Part shown: one piece after another, positions 1-10,204 of the stretch
Layout of the letters: each line of letters begins with the position of its first letter
Position numbering within the stretch: the stretch's first letter is position 1
From: an uncultured Alphaproteobacteria bacterium
GTDB lineage: Bacteria; Pseudomonadota; Alphaproteobacteria; CAAHEQ01; UBA3637
Reading direction: 5' to 3'
Assembly (NCBI GenBank): GCA_934203105.1
Contig: CAKPYQ010000005.1
Location: forward strand, 1 to 64,000
DNA: 64,000 nucleotides
Position numbers and translations under genes: made by a program
The notes under the pieces: model-generated
Databases searched by the model: none
Told to the model about the DNA's origin: nothing
The model's input: only the letters and a program-made list of their open reading frames with translations

Positions 1-1
1 C

Positions 2-2047
2 GCGAACCGTGCTTTGATGGGATCGAACATGCAACGCCAAGGTGTTCCTTTGTTAAACAACAAAGCGCCGTTGGTCGGTACCGGTATGGAATCTCCTGTG
101 GCACGCGATTCGGGTGCTACGATCTTGGCAAAGCGTGACGGTGTTGTTTCACAAGTCGATGCAACGCGTATCGTTATTAAAGCAACCGGTGAAGTGGATG
201 CGTCTAAATCTGCGGTTGACATTTACACATTGCAAAAGTTCCAACGCTCCAACCAAAGCACGTGTATGACGCAACGTCCGTTGGTTCGTGTTGGCGAAAA
301 TGTTCGCAAAGGTGATATTATTGCGGACGGTCCTTGCACTGAAATGGGTGAATTGGCTTTGGGTCGCAACGTTTTGGTGGCCTTTATGCCGTGGAACGGG
401 TATAACTTCGAAGACTCTATTTTGATTTCCGAAAAAATTGCTCGTGACGACGTCTTTACTTCCATTCACATTGATGAATTTGAAGTTATGGCGCGTGATA
501 CCAAGTTGGGCGCGGAAGAAATTTCCCGTGATATTCCGAACGTTGGTGAAGAAGCTTTGAAGCAATTGGACGAAACGGGTGTTGTTTACATCGGTGCAGA
601 AGTGAAAGCCGGCGATATTTTGGTTGGTAAAGTGACTCCGAAGGGTGAAACAGTGATGACCCCGGAAGAAAAATTGTTGCGTACGATCTTTGGTGAAAAA
701 GCCGCTGACGTCCGTGATACTTCTTTGCGTGTACCGCCTGGAATTCAAGGGACTGTTGTTGACGTTCGCGTGTTTACACGTCGCGGATTGGACAAAGACG
801 AACGTGCTTTGTCGATTGAACAAGCCGAAATTGATCGCTTGGCAAAAGACCGTGATGATGAACGCAAGATTTTGCAATCTTCATTTGTGGAACGTGTTAA
901 AAAGATTTTGTCGGGTCAAAAAGTTGTTTCCAGCGAACACATTGAAAAAGGCACAGTTTTAACGGCGGAAAATATGGCGTCTTTGACAGCCGGTCCGTTG
1001 AAGAAAATTGTCGTTGACAATGATGACGTCATGAAGCAATTAGAGCAAATGACTCAAACGTTGGAAGAAGGCGAAAAGGCTTTGCAAGCACGCTTTGAAA
1101 ACAGAGTTGAAAAAGCCAAACGCGGTGATGAAATGTTGCCGGGTGTGTTAAAGACAATCAAAGTCTTTATTGCCGTTAAACGTAAGTTGCAACCGGGTGA
1201 TAAAATGGCTGGTCGTCACGGTAACAAAGGTGTTGTATCCCGCGTATTGCCGATTGAAGATATGCCGTACACGGAAGATGGTATTCCGATGGACATCGTG
1301 TTAAATCCGTTGGGCGTTCCGTCTCGTATGAACGTGGGTCAAGTTTTGGAAACGCATTTGGGTTATGCTTGCCACGAATTGGGCGTTCAAATCGGTAAGG
1401 TTTTGGACGAAGTTCGTAAAAACAACCAATCCATCGCGGATTTAAAAGCAAAGATGGAAGATGTTTATGAAAAAGACGAATATAAACAACAAATCGAAGC
1501 TTTGAATGAAGCGGAAACGTTGGAATTGGCAAATAACTTAAAGGACGGTGTTCCTATTGCAACGCCGGTTTTCGATGGCGCTAAGATGAACGACATCAAT
1601 CGTATGTTGGAAAAAGCAGGCTGTCCGACTTCCGGTCAAGTGACTTTGTATGATGGTTTAACGGGTGAACCGTTCGATCGAAAAGTGACAATCGGTTATA
1701 TGTATATGTTGAAATTGCACCACTTGGTCGATGAAAAGATTCACGCTCGTTCAATCGGTGCATACAGCTTGGTAACACAACAGCCGTTGGGCGGTAAAGC
1801 TCAATTCGGTGGCCAGCGTTTCGGTGAAATGGAAGTTTGGGCTTTGGAAGCATACGGCGCAGCTTATACATTGCAAGAAATGTTGACGGTTAAGTCCGAT
1901 GACGTTTCGGGTCGTACAAAGGTCTATGAAACTTTGGTTCGTGGTGATGATAACTTCGAATCGGGTATTCCTGAATCGTTTAACGTGTTGGTCAAAGAAA
2001 TGCGTTCTTTGTGCTTGGACGTTGAATTAAATCAAAAAGAAGCTTAA
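2..2047 (+). CDS. rpoB: RNA polymerase beta subunit, C-terminal part (5' end outside window)
   Basis: This is the catalytic beta subunit of DNA-dependent RNA polymerase, cut by the left edge of the window. The reading frame is open from base 2, where it reads ANRALMGSNMQRQ, the conserved region just before the rifampicin-resistance and catalytic parts, so the ATG at 14 is internal and not a start. About 681 residues remain. The block GDKMAGRHGNKG, conserved near the active centre, is visible at about 1,198-1,233, and the C-terminal region that contacts beta-prime (LGGKAQFGGQRFGEMEVWALEAYGAA) is intact near 1,790-1,865. The protein ends normally 23 nt before rpoC, with which it is surely co-transcribed. 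Nothing is odd apart from the edge truncation. Confidence 0.98.
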   Translation, partial: ANRALMGSNMQRQGVPLLNNKAPLVGTGMESPVARDSGATILAKRDGVVSQVDATRIVIKATGEVDASKSAVDIYTLQKFQRSNQSTCMTQRPLVRVGENVRKGDIIADGPCTEMGELALGRNVLVAFMPWNGYNFEDSILISEKIARDDVFTSIHIDEFEVMARDTKLGAEEISRDIPNVGEEALKQLDETGVVYIGAEVKAGDILVGKVTPKGETVMTPEEKLLRTIFGEKAADVRDTSLRVPPGIQGTVVDVRVFTRRGLDKDERALSIEQAEIDRLAKDRDDERKILQSSFVERVKKILSGQKVVSSEHIEKGTVLTAENMASLTAGPLKKIVVDNDDVMKQLEQMTQTLEEGEKALQARFENRVEKAKRGDEMLPGVLKTIKVFIAVKRKLQPGDKMAGRHGNKGVVSRVLPIEDMPYTEDGIPMDIVLNPLGVPSRMNVGQVLETHLGYACHELGVQIGKVLDEVRKNNQSIADLKAKMEDVYEKDEYKQQIEALNEAETLELANNLKDGVPIATPVFDGAKMNDINRMLEKAGCPTSGQVTLYDGLTGEPFDRKVTIGYMYMLKLHHLVDEKIHARSIGAYSLVTQQPLGGKAQFGGQRFGEMEVWALEAYGAAYTLQEMLTVKSDDVSGRTKVYETLVRGDDNFESGIPESFNVLVKEMRSLCLDVELNQKEA

Positions 2048-2070
2048 AAGATTAAGAGAAGGAAAAGAAA

Positions 2071-5000
2071 ATGAATGAACTGGTAAAAATGTTTGGGCAA
2101 GTGAGCAATCCTCAATCTTTTGATGATATCAAGATTCAAATTGCATCTCCGGAAAAAATTCGCTCTTGGTCTTATGGCGAAGTGAAAAAACCGGAAACGA
2201 TTAACTATCGCACATTCAAACCGGAAAAAGACGGTTTGTTCTGTGCAAAGATTTTCGGACCGGTGAAGGATTATGAATGCTTGTGCGGTAAGTACAAAAG
2301 AATGAAGTTCCGCGGCATCGTTTGCGAAAAGTGCGGTGTTGAAGTGACTTTGTCAAAAGTACGTCGTGAACGTATGGGCCACATTGAATTGGCTTGTCCG
2401 GTTGCGCACATTTGGTTCTTAAAGTCTTTGCCAAGCCGTATCGGTTTGTTGGTGGATATGCCGTTAAAAGATTTGGAAGCCGTCTTGTACTTTGAAAAGT
2501 ATATGGTTGTCGAGCCGGGGTTGACACCGCTTAAAATGCACGAATTATTGACCGATGAACAATATGAAAAAGCCGTCGAAGAATACGGTGAAGATTCTTT
2601 CCATGTCGGTATCGGCGCTGAAGCTTTGAAGGAATATTTGGCCAGCTTGGATTTGGAAAAAGAAGCGGCTGAAATGCGTGCAGAGTTAAAAGAAACAAAC
2701 TCTGAAATGCGCCGCAAAAAGTTGGTTAAGCGCTTGAAAATCGTTGAAGCGTTCTTGGAATCCGGTTCTCGTCCGGAATGGATGATTTTGGATGTTATTC
2801 CAGTTATTCCGCCTGAATTGCGTCCGTTGGTTCCGTTGGACGGCGGTCGTTTTGCAACGTCTGATTTGAACGATTTATATCGTCGCGTGATCAACCGTAA
2901 CAATCGTTTGAAACGTTTGATCGAATTGCGTGCGCCGGATATCATTATCCGCAACGAAAAACGTATGTTGCAAGAATCTGTTGACGCTTTGTTCGATAAC
3001 GGTCGCCGTGGTCGCGCGATTGTCGGAACAAATAAACGTCCGTTGAAATCTTTGGCTGATATGTTAAAAGGTAAACAAGGTCGTTTCCGTCAAAACTTGT
3101 TGGGTAAACGTGTTGACTATTCCGGTCGTTCCGTTATTACCGTCGGTCCGGAATTGATGTTGCACCAATGCGGTTTGCCGAAACGTATGGCTTTGGAATT
3201 GTTTAAACCGTTTATTTACGCCAAGTTGGAACAATATGGCTTGGCCAACACGATTAAGGCCGCAAAGCGTATGGTGGAAGCTGAACGCACGGAAGTTTGG
3301 GATATTTTGTCGGAAGTTATTCGCGAACATCCTGTTTTGTTAAACCGTGCGCCGACATTGCACCGCTTGGGTATTCAAGCTTTTGAACCGGTCTTGATTG
3401 AAGGTAAAGCTATTCAATTGCACCCGTTGGTTTGTACTGCGTTTAACGCCGACTTCGACGGTGACCAGATGGCCGTTCACGTTCCGTTGTTCTTGGAAGC
3501 TCAATTGGAAGCACGTGTTTTGATGATGTCCACAAATAACATTTTGTCACCGGCAAACGGTAAGCCGATTATTGTGCCGACACAGGATATTATTTTGGGC
3601 TTGTACTATTTGACTTTGGCTTTGGACGGCGAACCGGGCGAAGGTATGATTTTCGCGGATACAGCGGAAGTGATGCACGCTTTGAACGAAAAGGTCGTCA
3701 CATTGCATTCCAAAATTAAAGCGCGTTTGACAATTTGGGAAGACGGCGCTAAAGAAAAGACAACAAAATTGGTGGATACAACACCGGGTCGCATTATCTT
3801 GTCACAAGTCTTGCCGGACGATAACAAGACTCCGTACAGTTTGATTAACCGTCAAATCAGAAAGAAAGAAGTTTCTGAAATCATCGACACGGTTTATCGT
3901 CACTGTGGTCAAAAAGCGACTTGTATCTTTGTTGATAAGATTATGGGTCTGGGTTATCGTCAAGCTGCTTTGTCCGGTATTTCATTCGGTAAAGACGATT
4001 TGATCATTCCGGAAGCAAAGAAGACTTTGATTGCCGAAACGGAAGCCAAGGTAAAAGAGTTTGAACGTCAATACCAAGACGGTTTGATTACAAAAGGTGA
4101 AAAGTACAATAAAGTTGTTGACGCTTGGTCAACATGTACAGACGCTGTGGCGGCCGCGATGATGAAAGAAATTTCAAAAATCGAACCGGGCAAGCCTGTT
4201 AACTCTGTTTATATGATGGCTCACTCCGGTGCTCGTGGTAGCGCGGCGCAGATGCGTCAGTTGGCCGGTATGCGTGGTTTGATGGCTAAACCGAACGGCG
4301 AAATTATTGAAGCGCCGATTATCGCGAACTTTAAAGAAGGGTTGACCGTTATGGAATACTTTAACTCCACACACGGAGCGCGTAAAGGTTTGGCGGATAC
4401 TGCGTTAAAGACAGCAAACTCCGGTTATTTGACACGTCGTTTGGTTGATGTTGCGCAAGATGCGATCATTGTCGAAGAAGATTGCGGTACTGAGAAAGGT
4501 ATTACAATTCAACCGATTATCGAAGGCGGTGATGTGATTGCGACAACCGGTGAACGTATTTTGGGTCGTACAGCACAAGAAGACATCAAAAACCCGCAAA
4601 CGGGTGAAGTCATTGTCCCGCGTGGTCATTTGATTGACGAAAACGATGTTGAAAAGATCGATGCTGCGGGTGTTGAGTCCGTGTTAATTCGTTCTGTTTT
4701 GACTTGCGAATCCAAAAACGGTATTTGTGCAAAATGCTATGGTCGTGACTTGGCACACGGAACGCCGGTATCCATTGGTGAAGCTGTCGGTGTTATCGCG
4801 GCACAATCCATTGGTGAACCGGGTACTCAGTTAACAATGCGTACATTCCACATCGGTGGTGCGGCGCAACGTGGTGCTGAACAATCAACGGTCGATGCTG
4901 TGTTTGATGCGACTATTCGTTTGAAAAACTGCACGACAATTAAGAACTCTTCCGGTGCGGAAATTGTCTTGTCTCGTAACTGTGAAATTTCTTTGATCGA

Positions 5001-6240
5001 CGCCGGTCACCGTGAAAAAGCACGTCATAAAGTGCCGTATGGGGCTGTGTTATTGGTTAAAAACGGCGCCAAAGTCGAAAAAGGTGCACGTTTGGCCGAA
5101 TGGGATCCGTACACAATGCCGATCATTGCAGATAAAGACGGTATCGTCAGCTTTGATGATTTGGTTTTGGGTGAAACTGTTCGTGAAGTTGTTGATGAAA
5201 CAACCGGTTTAACATCTCGTGTGATTATGGACTGGCGCCAAAACGCCAAGGGTGGCGAACGCAAACCGAACATTGTTTTGGTCGACAAAGACGGCAAGCC
5301 GTTGATGTTCTCCAGCGATGTAGAAGCGCGTTATTATTTGCCGGTCGACGCTGTTATTACTGTTGATGCCGGTGCAAAGGTGGCAAAGGGTGATATTTTG
5401 GCTCGTATGCCGCGTGAAACAGGTAAGACAAAGGATATTACCGGTGGTTTGCCGCGTGTTGCTGAATTATTCGAAGCACGTCGTCCGAAAGACGCTGCGA
5501 TTATCGCGGAAATCGAAGGTCGTGTCGAGTTCGGTAAAGATTACAAAGCAAAACGTCGTATTTTCATTGTCGGTGCTGATGATCAAAAGATCGAATACAT
5601 CATTCCGAAAGGAAAACACATTGCAGTTCATGAAGGGGAATTGGTCAACAAAGGTGATGTAATCGTCGATGGTAATATGGTTCCGCACGATATCTTGCGT
5701 GTGTTGGGTGTTGAAGCTTTGGCACACTACTTGATTAAGGAAGTTCAAGCGGTTTACCGTTTACAAGGTGTTCGCATTAACGATAAGCACATTGAAGTGA
5801 TTGTTCGTCAAATGATGCAAAAAGTTGAAGTGACAGACGCCGGCGATACAACATTGTTGGTGGGTGAACAAGTGGATTTGGATACGCTGCAAGCCGAAAA
5901 CAAAAAAGCGGTTGCGAATGATGGTCGCGAAGCAAAAGCTGTTCCGGTATTGTTAGGTATTACAAAAGCCAGCTTGCAAACGAAGTCGTTCATTTCGGCG
6001 GCATCGTTCCAAGAAACAACTCGCGTGTTGACGGAAGCCGCGGTCGAAGGAAAGACGGATCAATTGACGGGATTGAAAGAAAACGTCATTGTGGGTCGTT
6101 TAATTCCGGCCGGTACCGGTTCGATGTTGAACATCAAACGCGAATTGGCGGCAGAACGCGACAAAGCGGTTTTGGAAGCTGAAAAAACAGAAGAAAAACC
6201 GGCTGAATTGGCTGCGGTAGACGCTGAATTGGGTTTGTAA
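2071..6240 (+). CDS. rpoC: RNA polymerase beta-prime subunit
   Basis: This is the beta-prime subunit of RNA polymerase, 1,389 residues, the usual alphaproteobacterial length. The N-terminal zinc site (CLCGKYK, then CEKCGVE) lies at about residues 70-93. The catalytic magnesium loop NADFDGDQMAVH is at about residues 463-474, and the bridge-helix/trigger-loop region around GEPGTQLTMRTFHIGGAA is intact. A purine-rich Shine-Dalgarno (AGAAGGA) precedes the ATG. It follows rpoB directly, and transcription ends at a hairpin 25 nt after the stop. The usual downstream rpsL-rpsG-fusA genes are not here: the next gene is PEP carboxykinase on its own promoter. Confidence 0.99.
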   Translation: MNELVKMFGQVSNPQSFDDIKIQIASPEKIRSWSYGEVKKPETINYRTFKPEKDGLFCAKIFGPVKDYECLCGKYKRMKFRGIVCEKCGVEVTLSKVRRERMGHIELACPVAHIWFLKSLPSRIGLLVDMPLKDLEAVLYFEKYMVVEPGLTPLKMHELLTDEQYEKAVEEYGEDSFHVGIGAEALKEYLASLDLEKEAAEMRAELKETNSEMRRKKLVKRLKIVEAFLESGSRPEWMILDVIPVIPPELRPLVPLDGGRFATSDLNDLYRRVINRNNRLKRLIELRAPDIIIRNEKRMLQESVDALFDNGRRGRAIVGTNKRPLKSLADMLKGKQGRFRQNLLGKRVDYSGRSVITVGPELMLHQCGLPKRMALELFKPFIYAKLEQYGLANTIKAAKRMVEAERTEVWDILSEVIREHPVLLNRAPTLHRLGIQAFEPVLIEGKAIQLHPLVCTAFNADFDGDQMAVHVPLFLEAQLEARVLMMSTNNILSPANGKPIIVPTQDIILGLYYLTLALDGEPGEGMIFADTAEVMHALNEKVVTLHSKIKARLTIWEDGAKEKTTKLVDTTPGRIILSQVLPDDNKTPYSLINRQIRKKEVSEIIDTVYRHCGQKATCIFVDKIMGLGYRQAALSGISFGKDDLIIPEAKKTLIAETEAKVKEFERQYQDGLITKGEKYNKVVDAWSTCTDAVAAAMMKEISKIEPGKPVNSVYMMAHSGARGSAAQMRQLAGMRGLMAKPNGEIIEAPIIANFKEGLTVMEYFNSTHGARKGLADTALKTANSGYLTRRLVDVAQDAIIVEEDCGTEKGITIQPIIEGGDVIATTGERILGRTAQEDIKNPQTGEVIVPRGHLIDENDVEKIDAAGVESVLIRSVLTCESKNGICAKCYGRDLAHGTPVSIGEAVGVIAAQSIGEPGTQLTMRTFHIGGAAQRGAEQSTVDAVFDATIRLKNCTTIKNSSGAEIVLSRNCEISLIDAGHREKARHKVPYGAVLLVKNGAKVEKGARLAEWDPYTMPIIADKDGIVSFDDLVLGETVREVVDETTGLTSRVIMDWRQNAKGGERKPNIVLVDKDGKPLMFSSDVEARYYLPVDAVITVDAGAKVAKGDILARMPRETGKTKDITGGLPRVAELFEARRPKDAAIIAEIEGRVEFGKDYKAKRRIFIVGADDQKIEYIIPKGKHIAVHEGELVNKGDVIVDGNMVPHDILRVLGVEALAHYLIKEVQAVYRLQGVRINDKHIEVIVRQMMQKVEVTDAGDTTLLVGEQVDLDTLQAENKKAVANDGREAKAVPVLLGITKASLQTKSFISAASFQETTRVLTEAAVEGKTDQLTGLKENVIVGRLIPAGTGSMLNIKRELAAERDKAVLEAEKTEEKPAELAAVDAELGL

Positions 6241-6262
6241 TCCGAAAGCTTTAAGTAAAATA

Positions 6263-6297
6263 AAAAAGGTCGCTCTTTATCGGGCGGCCTTTTTGTT
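6263..6297 (+). terminator. Rho-independent terminator after rpoC
   Basis: GGTCGCTC pairs with GGGCGGCC (two G-U pairs) around a short TTTAT loop. Flanking A and T runs extend the stem and supply the U tract. It sits 25 nt after the rpoC stop and separates rpoBC from the pckG unit. Confidence 0.85.
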
Positions 6298-6339
6298 TTA
6301 AATGGTATTGATTTTTAAATAAAAAAGTTTAAAAAATGC

Positions 6340-6368
6340 TTGCGTTTCTGAATAAGCCTGTCTAAAAT
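6340..6368 (+). promoter_or_regulatory. Promoter of the pckG-uvrC-pgsA unit
   Basis: TTGCGT (6,340-6,345) and TAAAAT (6,363-6,368) are separated by exactly 17 nt, about 40 nt upstream of the PEP carboxykinase start. The -35 lies in GCTTGC, a context that recurs at other promoters in this window. Confidence 0.6.
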
Positions 6369-6408
6369 AAAAACACATAAAGACAATAAATAATAATGGG
6401 GGCTTTTG

Positions 6409-8343
6409 ATGAAAAGAAATAATATACCAACGAAAAACAAGGCGGTCATTGCTTGGGTTGAACAAGTGGCCAGTTTATGTGAACCGAACGAAATCTATTG
6501 GTGCAACGGCTCTGATGAAGAGTACGCGCGTTTGTGTGATGAATTGGTCAAAAAGGGAACTTTTATTAAGTTAAATGAAAAGAAGCGCCCGAACAGCTTT
6601 TTGGCACGTTCTAATCCAAAAGACGTGGCGCGGGTCGAGGCCAGAACTTTTATTTGCTCTGAAAAACAAGAAGACGCAGGTCCGACAAACAATTGGGAAA
6701 ATCCCAAAAAGATGAAGAAAAAATTGACCAAGTTGTTTAAAGGTTGTATGCGTGGCCGGACAATGTATGTCATTCCGTTTTCAATGGGGCCTTTGGGGTC
6801 GGATATTTCTCAAATCGGTATTGAAATTACGGACAGCCCTTATGTTGTTTGCAATATGAAAATTATGACACGTATGGGTGAAAAAGTATGGGGCTTTTTG
6901 GGTGACAAAGGATTTTTTGTCCCGTGCTTGCATTCTGTCGGTTGCCCGTTAAAAGAAGGCGAAAAAGATGTCGCGTGGCCCTGTAATCCGGAAAACACTT
7001 ATATTACGCATTTCCCGCAAATGCGAGAAATTATTTCCTTTGGTTCGGGATACGGCGGCAATGCTTTGTTGGGCAAAAAATGTTTGGCGTTGCGGATTGC
7101 ATCGAAAATGGCAAAGGACGAAGGTTGGCTTGCCGAGCATATGCTGATCAGCGGGATTGAAGCGCCGGACGGCACAAAAACATATATTTCGGCGGCATTT
7201 CCGTCGGCGTGCGGTAAGACTAATTTGGCGATGTTAATTCCTCCAAAAGCTTTTAAAGGTTGGAAAGTGTGGACTGTCGGCGATGACATTGCTTGGTTAA
7301 AGCCCAAAAACGGCCGTTTGTATGCGATCAATCCGGAGGCCGGTTTCTTTGGTGTTGCGCCGGGGACAAGCGAAAAAACGAATAAAAATGCGTTGGATTC
7401 TTGCCGAAAAAATACAATCTTTACAAACGTTGCTTTGACTGATGATGGCGATGTGTGGTGGGAAGGTATGACGGAAAAAGTGCCGTCTCATTTGATCGAT
7501 TGGCAAGGCAATGATTGGACGCCGGATTGCGGTCGACCGGCCGCTCATCCGAACAGCCGTTTTACGGCGCCGGCGTCTCAATGTCCGACAATTGATGAAA
7601 ATTGGGAAAATCCGGAAGGCGTACCTATTTCGGCGATGATTTTCGGCGGCCGATTGGCGACGAATGCACCGTTGGTGTATCAATCTTTTAATTGGGCGCA
7701 TGGTGTGTTTTTGGCTGCCACAGTCGGTTCGGAAAAGACCGCGGCCAGCGAAGGTAAAACCGGCGAAATCCGTCGTGACCCGTTTGCAATGTTACCGTTC
7801 TGCGGATATAATATGGGCGATTATTTTTCACATTGGTTGGATTTGGGGCGTAAATTAAAGCAAATGCCGATGATTTTCCGCGTCAATTGGTTCCGTAAAG
7901 GCGATAAAGGACAATTCTTATGGCCGGGTTTTGGTGAAAATATGCGTGTCTTGCAATGGATCGTTAAGCGGACAAAATCAAATGCTGCGGCTGTGGAAAG
8001 TCCGCTTGGAATGATGCCGCGCTATGAAGATTTGGATTGGAAAGGTTTGGACTTTTCGGTTGATGAGTTCGAAAATTTGATGGCGGTCGATAAAGCGCCA
8101 GGCTTAAACGAAGCTTTATCCGTTGTGCAGTACTTTAAGCAATTTAAAAAGCATTTGCCTCCGGAATTTATGAATGAAGTTGCGTTGCTGTTTTTACGAT
8201 TGGTGCGTTCCGATGTGCGCTGGACTTTGCCACGCACGCAGGAAGTAAAAGGCAAAAAGCCGGCCGCTAAAAAATCGTCAGCTAAAACCGGCAAAAAGGC
8301 AGTCGCAAAAACAACTAAAAAGGCAGCAAATAAGAAAAAATGA
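6409..8343 (+). CDS. pckG: Phosphoenolpyruvate carboxykinase, GTP-type
   Basis: This enzyme interconverts oxaloacetate plus GTP and PEP plus CO2 plus GDP. The GTP-type family is recognised by the nucleotide-binding loop FPSACGKTNLAM at about residues 264-275, the metal-binding VGDDIAW about 25 residues later, and NPEAGFFGVAPGTS. I start at the ATG at 6,409 (MKRNN) behind a GGGGGC ribosome-binding site; a TTG one codon earlier is less likely. The 644 residues exceed the usual ~600-620 because of a C-terminal tail, about residues 614-644, with 14 lysines in 31 positions plus Ala/Ser/Thr, resembling histone-H1-like tails. In a fermenter the enzyme may run towards oxaloacetate (inference). The stop overlaps the uvrC start by 4 nt (ATGA). 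Confidence 0.96.
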   Translation: MKRNNIPTKNKAVIAWVEQVASLCEPNEIYWCNGSDEEYARLCDELVKKGTFIKLNEKKRPNSFLARSNPKDVARVEARTFICSEKQEDAGPTNNWENPKKMKKKLTKLFKGCMRGRTMYVIPFSMGPLGSDISQIGIEITDSPYVVCNMKIMTRMGEKVWGFLGDKGFFVPCLHSVGCPLKEGEKDVAWPCNPENTYITHFPQMREIISFGSGYGGNALLGKKCLALRIASKMAKDEGWLAEHMLISGIEAPDGTKTYISAAFPSACGKTNLAMLIPPKAFKGWKVWTVGDDIAWLKPKNGRLYAINPEAGFFGVAPGTSEKTNKNALDSCRKNTIFTNVALTDDGDVWWEGMTEKVPSHLIDWQGNDWTPDCGRPAAHPNSRFTAPASQCPTIDENWENPEGVPISAMIFGGRLATNAPLVYQSFNWAHGVFLAATVGSEKTAASEGKTGEIRRDPFAMLPFCGYNMGDYFSHWLDLGRKLKQMPMIFRVNWFRKGDKGQFLWPGFGENMRVLQWIVKRTKSNAAAVESPLGMMPRYEDLDWKGLDFSVDEFENLMAVDKAPGLNEALSVVQYFKQFKKHLPPEFMNEVALLFLRLVRSDVRWTLPRTQEVKGKKPAAKKSSAKTGKKAVAKTTKKAANKKK

Positions 8344-10163
8344 GCGTTGAAACCGGTCTGAATGTTTTAAAAGCAAAGGTGGCTTTGCTGCCTTTGCGGC
8401 CGGGCGTTTATCGAATGATAGATAAAAACGGCACCGTGCTTTATGTGGGCAAGGCAAAGTCGTTGAAAAAACGCGTCACGTCTTATACGCATTTTGACCG
8501 GTTGCCAGTACGCTTGCAACGGATGGTGTCGCAGGTGGCGGATTTGGTGGTTGTGGAAACGGCCAGCGAAGCCGAAGCTTTTTTGTTGGAAAATGAGCTG
8601 ATTAAAAAATACAAACCTTTTTTTAATATCTTATTAAAAGACGATAAAAGTTTTCCTTACATTATGTTGTCGGACTTTCATCAAACCGGTTTTCCGCGTG
8701 TGTCTAAATATCGCGGCGCGCGCCATAACAAAGCCGATTATTTTGGCCCTTATGCGTCGGGGGACGCGGTGGGCGAAAGTTTGGACGTGATGCAAAAAGT
8801 GTTTGGTTTGCGCACATGTACGGATACAAACTTTGCCAATCGATCACGTCCGTGTTTGCTCTATCAAATCAAGCGTTGTACAGGGCCTTGTGTCGGCTTG
8901 GTATCGCGTGCCGATTATGCGCGTCAGGTGCAGGCTGCCAAAGACTTTTTAAATGGTAAAAATGCCGATATCCAAAAAGAATTGTTAAAGCAAATGAAGG
9001 CCAAAAGCGATGCTTTTGAGTATGAAGCGGCGATGGCTATCCGTGATAAAATGACGGCATTAAATAAGATGCAATCGTATGCGGACGGTCTGTTGGGAGC
9101 GTCGGTCGATGCTGATTTTATTGCTTTGGCGCGGGAAGGACAAACGGCGGCTGTTCAAGTTTTCTTTTTCCGCCACGGACAAAACGGCGGTACGCACCGC
9201 GTATTTTTAAATGATTTGCAAGATCAGGACGCAGATCAAATCCTGTCGGGCTTTATCGGGCAATTTTATGATGACGTTTCTATCCCGCACGAAATCATTG
9301 TGTCCGAAGAATTAAAGGACAAAAAAAGCATTGAAGAGGCGCTGTCTGTAAAAGCAGGCTATATAGTTAAAATCACTTCCGCCGTTCGCGGAATGCGTCA
9401 AAAGTTGTTGGAAAGAGCCAAGGTTAATGCAAAAGAAAGCCTGATCCGATATGGACAGGAAACGGGTTTGCAAGCAGAACTGATGGCTCAGTTGGCCGCT
9501 TTGATGAAGCTGCCCAAAATCGATTGGGTCGAAGTTTATGATAACAGTCATATTCAAGGCACTTCCAGCGTGGGTGTTTGTATTGCAGCGGATAATAAAG
9601 GCTTTAAAAAATCATCATATCGGCGTTTTAACATAATGCAAGCGCAAACAAATGATGACTTTGATATGATGCGCGAAGTTTTACGTCGGCGCTTAAAACG
9701 CGGTTTGAGCGAAAACAATTTGCCGGACGTGCTGATCATTGACGGCGGTATCGGTCAGTTAACATCTGTGTGTCAAATTATGGACGAGGTCGGCGTTTTT
9801 GTTCCGACTTTGGGTGTTGCCAAGGGTGTTGATCGCAATGCCGGTAATGAAAAGCTTTATTTAATCGGGGATAATACACCGATTATTTTGCCGCACGATT
9901 CGCCTCTGTTGCATTTTATCCAACGTCTGCGTGATGAAGCGCACCGCTTTGCGATTGGTTCACATCGCATTAAGCGCGGACATAATATGGTGAAAAACGC
10001 ATTAAATGAAATTGACGGAATCGGCGCGGTTCGGCGCAAAAAATTGATTGAACACTTCGGTTCGCCAAAGGCCGTTGCTGATGCCAGCTTGCCGGAGCTG
10101 ATGCAAGTTGAAGGAATAAATGAAAATATTGCAAAAAAGGTCTATACTTTTTTTCATAAATGA
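8340..10163 (+). CDS. uvrC: Excinuclease ABC subunit C
   Basis: UvrC makes the 3' and 5' incisions around DNA lesions recognised by UvrAB. The 607-residue protein has the full domain order. An N-terminal GIY-YIG nuclease (GVYRMIDKNGTVLYVGKAKSLKKR) lies at residues ~22-45, and a cysteine cluster (RTCTDTNFANRSRPCLLYQIKRCTGPC, in two pieces) near 160-185. A UVR helical motif follows at ~215-250, then the RNase-H-like C-terminal nuclease with VEVYDNSHIQGT near 398, and a terminal helix-hairpin-helix (GIGAVRRKKLIEHFG). It begins inside the pckG stop codon (ATGA), so translation is probably coupled; the best AAGG sits rather far upstream in the AAA-rich lysine-tail codons. This linkage of a repair nuclease with PEPCK looks incidental. 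Confidence 0.97.
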   Translation: MSVETGLNVLKAKVALLPLRPGVYRMIDKNGTVLYVGKAKSLKKRVTSYTHFDRLPVRLQRMVSQVADLVVVETASEAEAFLLENELIKKYKPFFNILLKDDKSFPYIMLSDFHQTGFPRVSKYRGARHNKADYFGPYASGDAVGESLDVMQKVFGLRTCTDTNFANRSRPCLLYQIKRCTGPCVGLVSRADYARQVQAAKDFLNGKNADIQKELLKQMKAKSDAFEYEAAMAIRDKMTALNKMQSYADGLLGASVDADFIALAREGQTAAVQVFFFRHGQNGGTHRVFLNDLQDQDADQILSGFIGQFYDDVSIPHEIIVSEELKDKKSIEEALSVKAGYIVKITSAVRGMRQKLLERAKVNAKESLIRYGQETGLQAELMAQLAALMKLPKIDWVEVYDNSHIQGTSSVGVCIAADNKGFKKSSYRRFNIMQAQTNDDFDMMREVLRRRLKRGLSENNLPDVLIIDGGIGQLTSVCQIMDEVGVFVPTLGVAKGVDRNAGNEKLYLIGDNTPIILPHDSPLLHFIQRLRDEAHRFAIGSHRIKRGHNMVKNALNEIDGIGAVRRKKLIEHFGSPKAVADASLPELMQVEGINENIAKKVYTFFHK

Positions 10164-10204
10164 TTATGATAGAGGCTAGATTATTTTTTTAGGAGTCTTT
10201 TAAA

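Noticed and set aside
149..877. Minus-strand open frame of 242 codons inside rpoB
   Set aside because: It lies antisense to a highly conserved gene, has no ribosome-binding site and no recognisable domain; it is a by-product of codon use.
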